NCBI GenBank assembly: GCA_030680175.1
Contig: JAUXWO010000038.1
Coordinates: forward strand, 1-36,722
Source of the DNA: Vicinamibacterales bacterium
GTDB lineage: Bacteria > Acidobacteriota > Vicinamibacteria > Vicinamibacterales > UBA2999
DNA: 36,722 nucleotides
Direction of reading: 5' to 3'
Under the pieces are notes generated by a model. The model saw only the letters and a list, made by a program, of their open reading frames with translations. It was not told the origin of the DNA and searched no databases. Every line of letters begins with the position of its first letter. The first letter of the stretch is position 1. Below, in pieces: positions 15,817 to 30,904 of this stretch. Position numbers and translations under genes: made by a program.

Positions 15817-16839
15817 TTATAGGCCGCCCGGCGCGGCGTGCATCTCAATCACGACATGTCCCGAAGGCAGCCAGCCGGTGTCGGTCACCGCGAAGCCCGC
15901 GGCGCGGGCCAGATCCTCGAGGGCGGCCACGGTGCGGGGCATGGCGCCAGGCGCCGAGACGACCCGCTGCATCAGGCCATCGAGGGCGCGGTACATCGGC
16001 GGCATCCGCCCGTCCTCCACGGCCTCGATGATGAGCACGCGCGCGTCCCGCGCCCCGGCGGTCGCCTTGGCGATGACGCGCAGCAATCGCACCGCGTCCG
16101 CGTCGCCCCAGTTGTGCAGCACGTTCTTCACCAGGTAGCGGTCGGCGCCGGCCGGCACCGACGTGAAGAAGTCGCCGCCGGCGAACGTCAGCCGGCCCGC
16201 CAGGTCGGGCGCCGTCTGCGGCAGCGCCGCCTGCGCCCGCGCGCACACATCCGGCCGATCGACGACGATGCCGGACACGCCGTCGAGCGCGCGGAGCACG
16301 CCCTTCAGGAGCCCGCCGCGTCCGCCGCCGACATCCACGATGGTCCGCACGCCTCTGAAGTCGCGCGTGGTGGCCAGCACGCGGCTCGACGCACGCGTCA
16401 GATCCTCCATCGCGCGGTCGTACACCTCCGCCGCCTGTGCGTCGGCCTCGAGGTGTTCGTAGAGCGTCGCCCCGAGGGCCGGACGCGCGGCCGGTTCGCC
16501 GGTCGCCACGGTGTGCGCGAGGTGCTGGAAGATTCGCTGGTAGTCGCCCGAGGCGAGCTGGCAGAAGTACTTCACCGACTCCGGGTGGTCCTCTCGCAGG
16601 CGCGCGCCCTCCTCCGTCGTCCGGTATCGTCCGTCCTCGAGGATGAACAGGCCTGTCTCCACGAGCACGGCCAGCACGCCCGCCAGGGCCGGCGCTGTCG
16701 TGCCCGTGCGAGCGGCCAATTCATCGGCGCTCAAGGGCGCGTCCTTCACGTGGTCCGCCAGGCCGAGCGACGCCGCCACGCCCACCGTCGATGCCACCCA
16801 TCCGCCGCACGCCAGATACGCTGCCTTCATTGCGCACAT
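15817..16839 (-). CDS. SAM-dependent O-methyltransferase (COMT-like)
   Basis: The 340-residue protein has the plant-COMT/antibiotic O-methyltransferase layout. A winged-helix dimerisation domain (about 10-80, LSADELAARTGTTAPALAGVLAVL) precedes a Rossmann SAM-binding domain with VDVGGGRGGLLKGVL near residue 167. The catalytic histidine is H242 in KNVLHNWGDAD. It probably transfers a methyl group to a hydroxyl or enol oxygen of the PKS/NRPS product, because it follows the NRPS gene by 30 bp on the same strand; this role is inferred. ATG codons at 16839 and 16830 are both possible starts. The gap before it consists of heptamer repeats rather than a clear Shine-Dalgarno. Confidence 0.88.
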   Translation of the reverse strand: MCAMKAAYLACGGWVASTVGVAASLGLADHVKDAPLSADELAARTGTTAPALAGVLAVLVETGLFILEDGRYRTTEEGARLREDHPESVKYFCQLASGDYQRIFQHLAHTVATGEPAARPALGATLYEHLEADAQAAEVYDRAMEDLTRASSRVLATTRDFRGVRTIVDVGGGRGGLLKGVLRALDGVSGIVVDRPDVCARAQAALPQTAPDLAGRLTFAGGDFFTSVPAGADRYLVKNVLHNWGDADAVRLLRVIAKATAGARDARVLIIEAVEDGRMPPMYRALDGLMQRVVSAPGAMPRTVAALEDLARAAGFAVTDTGWLPSGHVVIEMHAAPGGL

Positions 16840-16845
16840 CCCATC

Positions 16846-16873
16846 GGTTCAAGGTTCAGAGTTCGAGGTTCAC
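16846..16873. repeat. GGTTCAN heptamers at the NRPS/methyltransferase junction
   Basis: Four units in 7-bp register (GGTTCAA, GGTTCAG, AGTTCGA, GGTTCAC) fill the NRPS-methyltransferase gap and include the NRPS stop codon. Confidence 0.7.
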
Positions 16874-19800
16874 AGGTTGTCCAGCGATCGGGCCAGCGTG
16901 GAGACGCCCGGCGGCGTCAGCATCGTGATGTGCGAGCCGGGGACGGTGACGGTGCGGACGGGCCACGAGGTCCAGCGTTCCCAGCCAAGCGTGGGCGACT
17001 CGGGCCAGCCTTCGTGGGCGAGCGCGCGGTCCTGGTCTTCGGCACGGACGACGAGGAGGGGAATGGCGGCCGGCGCCGAGGGCCGATACTCGGCCGCGGC
17101 GCGCACGTTCGCACGATAGCGCGCGACGTACTCGTCGAAGAAGGCGCGGCTCGTCTCGGGCGGCAGCAGGCCCGCGGCGCGCATCCGACCGAACAGGTCG
17201 ACAGGCCCCGCGGTGCCGATGGCCTCCGCCCCCGGCATCGATACGCCGTAGAGGCGCTCGATCCGGGTGGCGATGTGCCGCTCCCAGTCGTCGCGGGTCC
17301 ACCCGTCGTGCGCGTCCACCGGCGTCGCGCCCGGCGCGGGCTGATCGAGAATCGCAACCCAGGCGACCGCCTCGCCCGCCTCGCGGAGACGGCACGCGGT
17401 CTCGAACGCCACGAGCGCGCCGAAGGAATGGCCCGCGAGCTGATACGGCGGCGCGATCGCCGCCTCGCACCGCAGCGCCTCCGCGTAGCGCGCCGCGAGC
17501 GCCGGCACGTCCGACCGTCCGGACTCGCCGTTCGGCGGCTGCGCGCCCCACACGGGCACCTCGACGCCGAGGGCCGCGATGAGGTGCTGGAAATACAACA
17601 GGCTCCCGCCGGCGCCAGGCAGGCACACGATCGGCACCGCGTCTCGGCCAGGCTGCAGCGAGACCAGCAGGCGCATGTCCCCACCGTCGAGCGCCTCGCG
17701 GACCGCCGCGGCAAGCCGGGTGAGGGTCCGATGGGTGAAGAACGTGGCGAGCGGCAGGCGGATCCCCCACGCCGTGTGCATCCGGCTGGCCAGCCGCACC
17801 GCCATCAGCGAGTGCCCGCCCGCCTCGAAGAAGTCCGTGTCCGGCCCGGGCGGCTCGCCAAGCACCTCGCGCCAGAGGCCCGCCAGGGTGAGCTCGATGA
17901 CATCCCGCGCGAGTGGTGCGCCCTCACGCGGTGCGCGCGCGGGCGCGGCGCGCTCGAGCGCCGCGACATCGACCTTGCCGTTCGCCGTCAGCGGCAGCCG
18001 CTCGAGGACGTCGATCCGCGACGGCACCATGTAGTCCGGCAGATGATCGCCCAGCCACCGCGTCAGCGCCTCGGCGCCCGGCGACGGCACGACGTCCGGG
18101 TCGAGGGTGGCCCAGGCCCGGAGGCCATCGACCGCGCCGCCGGTGCGATGCGGCAGCACCACGGCCTGACGCACCGCACGATGGGCGGTGAGCGCGGCTT
18201 CGATCTGCCCGGGCTCCACGCGGTACCCGCGCACCTTCACCTGCCGGTCGACACGGCCCGCGACGAGCAGCATCCCGTCCGGGAGCCGGCGCGCGAGGTC
18301 CCCGGTGCGGTACGCCCGGCCGGTGTGCGCCGTCGTCACGAACCGCTCCGCCGTCCGCGCCTCGTCACCGGCGTAGCCTCGTGCGAGACACGGCCCACTC
18401 ACCCAGATCTCGCCAGGCATCCCCGGCGGCACGGGCCGGCCCGCCTCATCCATCAGCCAGATATCGGTGTTGGCCACGGCGCGGCCGAGCGGCAGCGTCG
18501 GCGTCGCCGGCGGCCGGGCCGGGTCCACCTCGTACGTCAGCACCCCCACCGTGGTTTCGGTCGGGCCGTAATGGTTGAAGACGCGGCACGCACCACGCGC
18601 GGCCAGCCCGCACGCCCACGCGGTCGCGGTGGACTCACCGCCGAGGATCACCGCGCGGCGCGGCACTGCGTGCGGCTGTCCTTCCATCAGCGCCAGCAGG
18701 TGCGACGGCACGATCTTCAGGTAGTCGATGCCGGCGTCGTGCATGAAGCGCGCGAACCGCACGCCGTCCGTCACGATGTCCTCGCCGGGGATGTGGAGGG
18801 TGCCGCCGGTCGTGAGCGCGGGGAAGATCGCGGTGTGGCCCAGATCGGCGCCGAGCGCCGAGACGAACGCGTGGGACGCGCGCGGCTCGATGGCGAGATC
18901 CTCCACGATGCTCGACACGTAGTTGGCCAGGGCGCGATGCGGCACCTCCACGCCCTTCGGCGTGCCCGTCGAACCCGACGTGAAGATGACGTACGCCAGC
19001 GCGTCGAGGGGATCCACCGGCGCCGCCGTCGCCCCGCCCGCCTCGCGCGGGGTGACGAGGCCGGCGGGTCCGACCGTTGCGCGCGCGCCCGCCGTCTCGA
19101 GCATCGCGTCCACCGCGGCGCGCGGCGTGCGCGGATCGATCGGCACGTAGGCGGCGCCCGCCCGCCAGATCCCGAGCAGCCCGGCGATGAAGTCGCGCGA
19201 CCGCGGCACGACCAGGCCCACCGCCCCGCCGGGGCCGCAGCCGCACGTCCTGAGCCGCGCCGCGATCGCGTCGGCGCGGTGCAGCAACTCGCGGTACGTG
19301 AGCGTGCCGTCGGGCCCGGCGACCGCGATCGCATCAGGGGTGCGCGCCGCCCACGCCGCAACCGCCTCGGGCACGGGCACGAGGCGTGCCTGGTCCCCCA
19401 TGCGGCCGGCGATGGCGGGCGCGGCGGCCGCGGCCCCGAGGGGCAAGGCGTCCAGGGCCTGATCCGGATCCGCGGCGGCGGCCGTCAGCAGCACGATCAG
19501 CGACTCGGCGAGGCGCTCGATCGTCGACTGGTCGAAGAGGTCCACGTTGTAGCCGAACGCCGCGCGCAGCGCATCACCCTCCTCCACGACGGTCAGCGTC
19601 AGGTCGAACTTGCCGTCGGCCTGTGCCAGCGGCAGGTCGCGCAGTCCGCCGTCCCCGGCCGCCCGCCGGCTGAGGAAGTTGAAGGTGACGTCGAAGATCG
19701 GCGATCGGCTTGGATCGCGATCGACCTTGAGGCGCTCGACCATCAGGGGGAACGGCAGGTCCGCGTGCGCCAGGGCGCCCGCCGCGGCCGACTTCGTCGA

Positions 19801-20891
19801 GGCGAGCAACCCCTCGAACGTCGCCGCCTCGGGCACGCGGATGCGCACCGGCACCGGGGCGACGAAGTACCCGACCAGCGGCGCCCACTCGGGCTGCGAT
19901 CGTCCCGCCGTCGGCGTGCCCACGACGAGATCCGCCTGGCGGGTCCATCGGTGCAGCAGCGCCGCGAACCCGGCGAGGAGCAGCGTGTGCAGCGTCACGG
20001 CCCGCTCGCGCGCGAGGGCGGTGAGCGCGCGCGCCAGTTCGGGCGGACACGACGCGGTGACCGAACGCCCACGATAGGTGGGCACGGCGGGCCGCGGACG
20101 ATCGGCCGGCAGGTCGAGGACCGCGCGGGGCTCGGCCAGCGTCTCCGCCCAGTACGCCCAGAGCCGCGCCCCCTCGGCGCTCTCGATCACCGCACGCTGC
20201 CAGAACACGTAGTCGCGATACCGCGCCGGCAAGGCGGGAGGCGTCCACGTCTCGCCGCGCCCGATGGCCAGCGCCGCGGCCTCGATCTCGCGCCGCAGGA
20301 TCTCGAACGACCACGCGTCCGTCGCGATGTGGTGCATCGTGACGAGCAGCACCGCGTCGGCGCCGGTCTCGAACCACTCGAAGCGGACGGGCGGCGCCCC
20401 CGCCAGATCGAATGGCCGTGCGTGCGCCGTCATCATCGCGCGCGTCACCTCGTCCGGCGGCCATCCGCGGGCATCGTGGGCCACCCACGCGGCGGAGTCG
20501 ACGGCCCGCACATGCTGGGCCGGTTCGCCGTCGCGATCGATGATGCGGGTGCGCAGCGCGGGGTGACGGGCGACGAGGGCCTCGGCGGCCGCGCGCCAGA
20601 CACGCGGGTCGACGTGCGCGGTGATCCGCAGCGGCAGCGACTGGTGGTACGCGGAGCTCTCCGGCGACAGCAGCCACAGGAACCACAGCGCGCGCTGGCC
20701 GTGCGACAGCGGGGCCAGGTCGTACGCGTCGGGCTGTTCGGTCAGCCGCGCATGGATCTCGTCACGATGCGCCTTCAGCCGCGCCAGGACCTCCGGCGTG
20801 GCGGCGTCCGCGGGCGCGCGGTAGCGCAGCCGCCCGTCCTCGAGATAGAACTCCCAGCCCTCGAGCGCGAGCTGCGTCACCCACGTGTCGG

Positions 20892-20895
<4 letters not shown>
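16870..20895 (-). CDS. Non-ribosomal peptide synthetase, docking-C-A-PCP-TE, predicted aspartate-activating
   Basis: The 1341-residue NRPS begins with a TubC-type docking domain (about 1-52). It continues with a condensation domain (about 58-480, active motif HH at 188-189 and D193 in HHIATDAWS), an adenylation domain (about 510-990, A3 motif near 638, YGPTETT, YRTGDLARRLPDG, TANGKVD), a carrier domain (about 1000-1070, S1029 in GGHSLMAV) and a terminal thioesterase (about 1080-1341, S1157 in GHSFGA, H1322 in GSHITM). Aligned by eye to GrsA, the pocket residues read D-L-T-K-I-G-H-V-G-K, close to the known aspartate code. It should accept the acyl chain from the PKS, join it to the amino acid and release the product. 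The GTG start overlaps the PKS stop (GTGA). Confidence 0.95.
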
Positions 20896-26225
<5,330 letters not shown>

Positions 26226-26287
26226 AACACAACGACAGGGGGCGGGGCCACTGGCATGCTACCCCAGAGCGCACACGCGCCGGTCCA

Positions 26288-26296
26288 CGTATACTA
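26288..26296. promoter_or_regulatory. Candidate bidirectional promoter core between PKS and deoxysugar operons
   Basis: CGTATACTA gives a TATACT -10-like box rightward (26290-26295) and TAGTAT leftward. It is 63 bp from the PKS start and about 142 bp from the cupin gene start. The reverse complement TAGTATACG recurs at 32985-32993. No good -35 elements are visible. Confidence 0.4.
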
Positions 26297-26327
26297 GTGG
26301 CGCGTCTCGACTGCGGAGGTCCTTCCA

Positions 26328-26394
26328 GCGCCTCTGCTCAGCCGCGATTCTGCGGGCGGCCCAACCGGCGGCCCGGTAGTGGACCGTCAACGAC
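26328..26394. repeat. REP-like 67-bp palindromic element, copy 2
   Basis: Aligned without gaps to 8154-8220, with 57 of 67 positions identical. The central palindrome is CGGGCGGCC/GGCGGCCCG with one mismatch and a 5-nt loop. It lies in the leader of the deoxysugar operon. Confidence 0.8.
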
Positions 26395-26437
26395 ACGCCA
26401 CGGCACACCGTGCGCGGCCACGCGGGCCGCGAGACCC

Positions 26438-26902
26438 ATGACCGACGCGCCGCCCCCCACTTCGCTGCACCGCCCCCCCACGGCCGTCCCCGGCGACCTC
26501 GACGCCGTGCGCTGGATCGACCTGCCCTCGCACGCCGATGCCCGGGGCGTGCTCACGGCCGTCGAGGGCGGCCGCGACCTGCCGTTCGCGATCGCGCGCG
26601 TCTACTTCGTGCACGACATCGTGCAGGAGCGCGGCGGGCATGCCCACCGGGACACACACCAGGTCGTGGTGGCCGCGCACGGCCAGTTCACCATCACCCT
26701 GTCCGACGGGACGCGCGAGCGCGCGTTTGTCGTCAGCGACATCCGCCGGGGCCTCTACCTGGGTCCGATGCTGTTCATCCGGCTGCACGATTTTTCACCG
26801 GGCGCCGTGATGGCGTCGCTGGCGAGCACGCACTACGACACCGCGCGCTCGATTCGCTCGTGGCCCGACTACCTGGCGGCCATCGGACACCCGGGGCCGT
26901 GA
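26438..26902 (+). CDS. WxcM/FdtA-like cupin, NDP-ketohexose isomerase family
   Basis: The 154-residue single cupin resembles FdtA/WxcM sugar 3,4-ketoisomerases, which move the keto group of dTDP-4-keto-6-deoxyglucose to C3. The cupin signature is clear: SHADARGVLTAVEG near residue 30, VYFVHDIVQERGGHAHRDTHQV with the HxH pair, AAHGQFTITLSDG, and GPMLFIRLHDFSPGAVMASLAS. Length is typical. It opens a plus-strand operon with the 2,3-dehydratase (stop and start overlap as TGATG) and the 3-ketoreductase. An isomerase is not normally needed in a 2,3-dehydratase route and no FdtB-type aminotransferase is present, so its exact reaction may differ from FdtA. The ATG at 26438 is the only start that avoids the repeat-rich leader. 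Confidence 0.85.
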   Translation: MTDAPPPTSLHRPPTAVPGDLDAVRWIDLPSHADARGVLTAVEGGRDLPFAIARVYFVHDIVQERGGHAHRDTHQVVVAAHGQFTITLSDGTRERAFVVSDIRRGLYLGPMLFIRLHDFSPGAVMASLASTHYDTARSIRSWPDYLAAIGHPGP

Positions 26903-28359
26903 TGCACGCGCTCGACCGGATCGCCGACGCGTCGCTGCGTTCCGCCGTCCTGGCCGATGGGCCCGGCGCGTCGCTCAAGGCCGTGGAGGACTGGCTCGAG
27001 GCGCAGCGCGCCGCCCAGGCGATGACGGTGCGCCGGGTGCCGCTCGCCGCGATGGAGGGCTGGTCGCTCGGCGGCGACCCGCGCGCCCTGACGCACGAGT
27101 CCGGACGGTTCTTCTCGGTCGAAGGCGTGCACGTGGAGACGGACATCGGCCCGGTCCACGCCTGGGACCAGCCGATCATCCGCCAGCCCGAGATCGGCAT
27201 CCTCGGCATCGTCACCCGCGTCGTGGGCGGCGTGCGGCGCTTCCTGATGCAGGCCAAGGTCGAGCCGGGCAACGTCAACGGGGTGCAGCTCTCGCCGACG
27301 GTGCAGGCCACGCGCAGCAACTACACCCGCGTCCACGGCGGCGAGCGTCCGCCGTACCTCGAGTACTTCCTCGACCCGGCGCGCGCGCGCGTGCTCGTCG
27401 ATCAGCTGCAGGGCGAGCAGGGGTCGCGGTATCTGCGCAAGCAGAACCGCAACATGATCGTCGAGATCGACGACGACCTGCCGGCGGAGGGCCGCTTCTG
27501 CTGGATGACGCTCGCGCAGATCAAGCAGCTGCTGAAGCGCCCGAACCTCGTGAACATGGATACGCGGACGGTGCTGGCCTGCCTGCCGCTGCTCGGCCGG
27601 GGCCCGCTCGTCCCGGGCGAGACCGAGGACGACTCGCCGCCGCTGCTGATCGGCGACCTGCCGCTTGGCGCGTTCGCCCGCGAGCTGCTCGCCTCGGTGC
27701 TCGATCATCATCGCCCGGCCAGCCCGATGCACGAGCTGCTCCACTGGCTGACCGACCTGCGCGCGCGCCACACGATGACGGTGGCGCCGCGCCCGCTCGA
27801 CGCGCTCGCGCAGTGGGTGGCCGACGAGATGTCGGTGCACCACGCCTCCGGCCGCTACTTCTCGGTGGTCGCGGTGGCCGTCGAATCCGGGGTGCGCGAG
27901 GTGCGGAGATGGCAGCAGCCGCTCATCGCGCACGCCGGCCACGGCCTGAACGGCTTCCTGCTGCAGCGCATCAACGGCGTCCTGCACTTCCTGGTGCGCG
28001 CCTCCGCCTATCCCGGCAACGTCTCGCTGTTCGAGCTGGGGTCGACGGTCTCGCGATCCGGCGCCGGCGAGTACTTCTCGCGGCCGGACGCGCCGCCGTT
28101 CCTCGACCTGTTCCGCGATCCCCCACCCGCGTGGGTGCGGTACGACGCCGTGCAGTCGGAAGAGGGCGGGCGTTTCTACCAGTACCAGAACCGCTACATG
28201 ATCCTCGAGCTGCCGGAGGGCCTGCCGGTCGCCGGCTCCCCGATTCACCGGTGGATGACGCTCGGCCAGATCCAGGACCTGCTGGTGCACGGGTACTTCA
28301 ACATCGAGGGCCGCAACCTGCTCGCGTGCCTGGATCTCTGCGACGGGGTCCCATCCTGA
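26902..28359 (+). CDS. NDP-hexose 2,3-dehydratase (EvaA/TylX3/SpnO family)
   Basis: The 485-residue enzyme belongs to the family that removes the C2 hydroxyl from an NDP-4-keto-6-deoxyhexose, the committed step to 2,6-dideoxysugars. The expected internal duplication is plain. GRFFSVEGVHVET, IIRQPEIGILGIVTR and AKVEPGNVNGVQLSPTVQ in the first half (from about residue 70) correspond to GRYFSVVAVAVES, LIAHAGHGLNGFLLQ and ASAYPGNVSLFELGSTVS in the second (from about residue 320). YLRKQNRNMIVEI and FYQYQNRYMILEL are the matching third blocks. Length is normal. The ATG at 26902 overlaps the previous stop; a GTG one codon earlier is also possible. It makes the unstable diketo sugar that the next gene product should reduce. 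Confidence 0.93.
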   Translation: MHALDRIADASLRSAVLADGPGASLKAVEDWLEAQRAAQAMTVRRVPLAAMEGWSLGGDPRALTHESGRFFSVEGVHVETDIGPVHAWDQPIIRQPEIGILGIVTRVVGGVRRFLMQAKVEPGNVNGVQLSPTVQATRSNYTRVHGGERPPYLEYFLDPARARVLVDQLQGEQGSRYLRKQNRNMIVEIDDDLPAEGRFCWMTLAQIKQLLKRPNLVNMDTRTVLACLPLLGRGPLVPGETEDDSPPLLIGDLPLGAFARELLASVLDHHRPASPMHELLHWLTDLRARHTMTVAPRPLDALAQWVADEMSVHHASGRYFSVVAVAVESGVREVRRWQQPLIAHAGHGLNGFLLQRINGVLHFLVRASAYPGNVSLFELGSTVSRSGAGEYFSRPDAPPFLDLFRDPPPAWVRYDAVQSEEGGRFYQYQNRYMILELPEGLPVAGSPIHRWMTLGQIQDLLVHGYFNIEGRNLLACLDLCDGVPS

Positions 28360-28361
28360 CG

Positions 28362-29303
28362 GTGCTGGTCCTCGGCTACTCGTCACTCGCGCGCCGGCGC
28401 ATCCTTCCGGCGCTCGCGCGCCTCGGCCACACCCACGTGGACATCGCGTCGCGCACCCGCACCCCCGGGTGGCCGGAGGGCGTCACGGGCCGGGGGTTCC
28501 GCGACTACCGCGAGGCCCTCGAGGGCAGCGAGGCCGGGCTCGTGTACGTCTCGACGCGGAACCACGAACATGCGCCGTGGGCGGCCGCCGCGCTCGACGC
28601 CGGCCGCGACGTGGTGATCGACAAGCCCGCGGCGCTGTCGCTCGCGGACGTCCGCGCGCTCGTCGACCGCGCCGGAACGCGGGGACGGCTGATTGCCGAA
28701 GCCACCACCTGGCCGTGGCACCCGCAGGTCGAGGCGCTCTGCGCGCGGATTGACGAGGCGGGGCCGGTCACGCGCGTCGTCGCGCACTTCAGCTTCCCGC
28801 CGCTGCCCGCCGACGACGTGCGGCACCGGGCGGCGTGGGGCGGCGGCGCGCTGTGGGATCTGGGACCGTATGCGGTGACGGCGGGGCGGCGGATCTTCGG
28901 CGCGGCGCCCGACGAGTGCCTGGTCCGCACCGCAACGCGGCCGGGCGACGAGGTCGAGACGGCCTTCAGCGTGCTGCTGGGCTATCCAGATGACCGCGTC
29001 CTCGTCGGGCACTTCGGATCGACGACGGCGTACGTGAACCGGCTGGAGGTGTACGGGCCGCGCCTGGCGCTGCGGCTCGAGCGCGCGTTCACGACGGCGC
29101 CGGATCACCCGTGCCGCCTCGTCGGAGAGCAGGCCGGCGCGCGGGTGGACGTCGAGGTGCCGGCGGCCGATGCGTTCGAGCGGTTCCTGGCCGACGTGGT
29201 GGCGGCGTCGGGCCACGGCCCGCACAAGGGGTTCGCCGACCTGATGCTAGGCGACGCCGAGGTGCTCGACCGGATCCGGCACGCCGCCGGTCACGGCGGG
29301 TAG
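28362..29303 (+). CDS. Gfo/Idh/MocA-family NDP-sugar 3-ketoreductase
   Basis: The 313-residue protein has an N-terminal Rossmann fold (VLVLGYSSLARRRILPAL) and the family DKP motif (K88 in VVIDKPAALS), then WGGGALWDLGPYAVTAGRRIFG in the substrate domain. Next to a 2,3-dehydratase, such proteins are usually NDP-hexose 3-ketoreductases (KijD10, SpnN or TylC1 type) that use NAD(P)H to reduce the C3 keto group; this role rests on context. The start is uncertain: GTG at 28362 fits the fold best, while a CTG at 28356 would overlap the dehydratase stop. Its last 57 bp overlap the convergent radical SAM gene. Confidence 0.85.
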   Translation: MLVLGYSSLARRRILPALARLGHTHVDIASRTRTPGWPEGVTGRGFRDYREALEGSEAGLVYVSTRNHEHAPWAAAALDAGRDVVIDKPAALSLADVRALVDRAGTRGRLIAEATTWPWHPQVEALCARIDEAGPVTRVVAHFSFPPLPADDVRHRAAWGGGALWDLGPYAVTAGRRIFGAAPDECLVRTATRPGDEVETAFSVLLGYPDDRVLVGHFGSTTAYVNRLEVYGPRLALRLERAFTTAPDHPCRLVGEQAGARVDVEVPAADAFERFLADVVAASGHGPHKGFADLMLGDAEVLDRIRHAAGHGG

Positions 29304-30854
29304 CCGTGTTTCCACGCCGAGCGCGGTGAGTTCGTCCAGCAGGGCGCGGCACCGCTCGGCGGCCGCCTCGCCGTCGCCGAAGTCCTTCACGACGTGGCCC
29401 AGGCGCTCGAGGGCCTTCTCGATCTTCAGGTTGACGGAGAGCGGCGCGCCGGCCATGAACGGACGCGTGTAGGCCGACTGCCACACGTCGTTGACCGCGT
29501 GATCGTTCTTCCAGCGGACCTCGTGCAGCGTCTTCAGCCGCAGGCGCATCGCGGTGATCGAGTCCATGCCCGCATGGGTCCACGTCCATCCGTTGGTGAC
29601 CTCGAGATCGTAAATCGGCGCATCCTGCCAGACGGGCATCGTCTCATCCGTGAAGAGAAAGAACTGGACGTTGAACAGGCCCCGGTACTCCTGCACGAGG
29701 AAGTCGTGCGTCTGCTGATAGTCGGCCGCCGTCTCGCCGGGGTACCCGACAAGAAACGAGCCGCGCACCTCGAGGCTCGATCCCTTCAGCGCCTCGAAGG
29801 CCCGCCGGTTCTGCTCGACGCTCACCTTCTTGTCCATGTTGGCCAGGGCGGTCGCGTTCATCGACTCGAACCCGATGAAGAGCCGCCGGCAGCGCGCCGC
29901 CTCGAGCTTGTCGACGATCTCGCGGGAGCCGAGCGCGTTGGCCCGCGAGTAGCCCTCCCAGGGCACGCCGAGGGCCGGCAGCGCGTCGAGCAACTGCCGG
30001 AACCGCGCTGGCGGAATCGTGAACGTCGAGTCGTAGGCCTTGATCAGCTCGGCGCCGTTCTGCTCCGCATACCCGGCCCAGTCACGCACGATCTTCCCGG
30101 CGGACTTGAAGCGCCACTTCGGCGAGGCGGCCGGGAACGAGCAGAACTTGCAGGTGAAGGGGCACCCCCGCATCGACTCGTACGGCACCATGGGCAGGGG
30201 GCCGCGAAAGCCGGGTGACGGGTGCGATTCGATGTCGATGTACTGCAGGGGCGGCGCCTGGACCGATCCGTCGGGGCCCCGCCACGCGAGGTTCGGCACG
30301 TCCGAGAGCGATCCGCGTCCGCGAAGGGCGCCGATGAACGCCGGAAGGGCGAACTCGGCATCACCGCGAATCACGAAGTCCACCTCCGGATGGCGCGCGA
30401 GGATGTCGGCGAACTTCAGGTTGCTGTACTGCCCGCCAAGCACGAGCGTCGCGGCCGGAAAGCGCGCGCGGATCCAGGCGATCACCAGGGCCAGCGTCGC
30501 CGCGTCCCAGATGAACGTGGTGGACAACCCGACCACGGCGTAGTCACCCGTGGGCTCGGCCTTGCCGGACCAGATGCCGTCGATCGCGAACCAGTCGTGG
30601 TCGATGTCCGCGCCTTCGAGGATGGACCGTACCGTGGCGGTCGGCAGGTGCGGGGCCACCCCGCGCGACGGCCGGAGCAGCAACCGTCCGTGCTCGGCAG
30701 GGAGGTGAAACGCGCGGATATCGACGGGCCGGCCGGCCAGACGCGCGTACGTATCCGACAACTCGCGCGGCACGTCGTCGGCGAACAGCGTGCCGTCGAA
30801 CGCGCCCGTATGAATGACCGAGGGCCCCAGGCCGGAGATCAGCAGTAGTCGCAT
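29247..30854 (-). CDS. B12-binding-domain radical SAM enzyme
   Basis: The 535-residue protein has an N-terminal cobalamin-binding-like Rossmann region (about 85-180: [53 protein letters not shown]). A radical SAM domain follows, with C231-x3-C235-x2-C238 in [10 protein letters not shown] binding the 4Fe-4S cluster. [21 protein letters not shown] and [10 protein letters not shown] are typical of the B12/BchE-like class. A helical C-terminal part (about 440-535) is of unknown role. Such enzymes often methylate unactivated carbons or rearrange rings; acting on the sugar or the polyketide here is a guess. The canonical DxHxxG cobalamin motif is not seen, so cobalamin use is unproven. It is third in a minus-strand operon. 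Confidence 0.88.
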   Translation of the reverse strand: MRLLLISGLGPSVIHTGAFDGTLFADDVPRELSDTYARLAGRPVDIRAFHLPAEHGRLLLRPSRGVAPHLPTATVRSILEGADIDHDWFAIDGIWSGKAEPTGDYAVVGLSTTFIWDAATLALVIAWIRARFPAATLVLGGQYSNLKFADILARHPEVDFVIRGDAEFALPAFIGALRGRGSLSDVPNLAWRGPDGSVQAPPLQYIDIESHPSPGFRGPLPMVPYESMRGCPFTCKFCSFPAASPKWRFKSAGKIVRDWAGYAEQNGAELIKAYDSTFTIPPARFRQLLDALPALGVPWEGYSRANALGSREIVDKLEAARCRRLFIGFESMNATALANMDKKVSVEQNRRAFEALKGSSLEVRGSFLVGYPGETAADYQQTHDFLVQEYRGLFNVQFFLFTDETMPVWQDAPIYDLEVTNGWTWTHAGMDSITAMRLRLKTLHEVRWKNDHAVNDVWQSAYTRPFMAGAPLSVNLKIEKALERLGHVVKDFGDGEAAAERCRALLDELTALGVETRLPAVTGGVPDPVEHLGVA

Positions 30855-30860
30855 ACGACA

Positions 30861-30899
30861 GGCGCCGAACGATGATACGCCACCTCGACCGTTGGCGCC
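30861..30899 (-). promoter_or_regulatory. Imperfect hairpin upstream of the radical SAM gene
   Basis: GGCGCCGAACG (30861-30871) pairs with CGTTGGCGCC (30890-30899) with one bulged base, filling most of the 50-bp gap between the GT4 gene and the radical SAM gene. It could reduce read-through or shape the leader. No Shine-Dalgarno is visible for the downstream gene. Confidence 0.35.
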
Positions 30900-30904
30900 G
30901 GGAT

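Noticed and set aside
18500-19000. Adenylation domain lacking Asp235
   Set aside because: A first alignment off by one residue suggested this. Anchoring on FPALTTG against FMALLTG restores Asp235 and yields a consistent Asp-type code.
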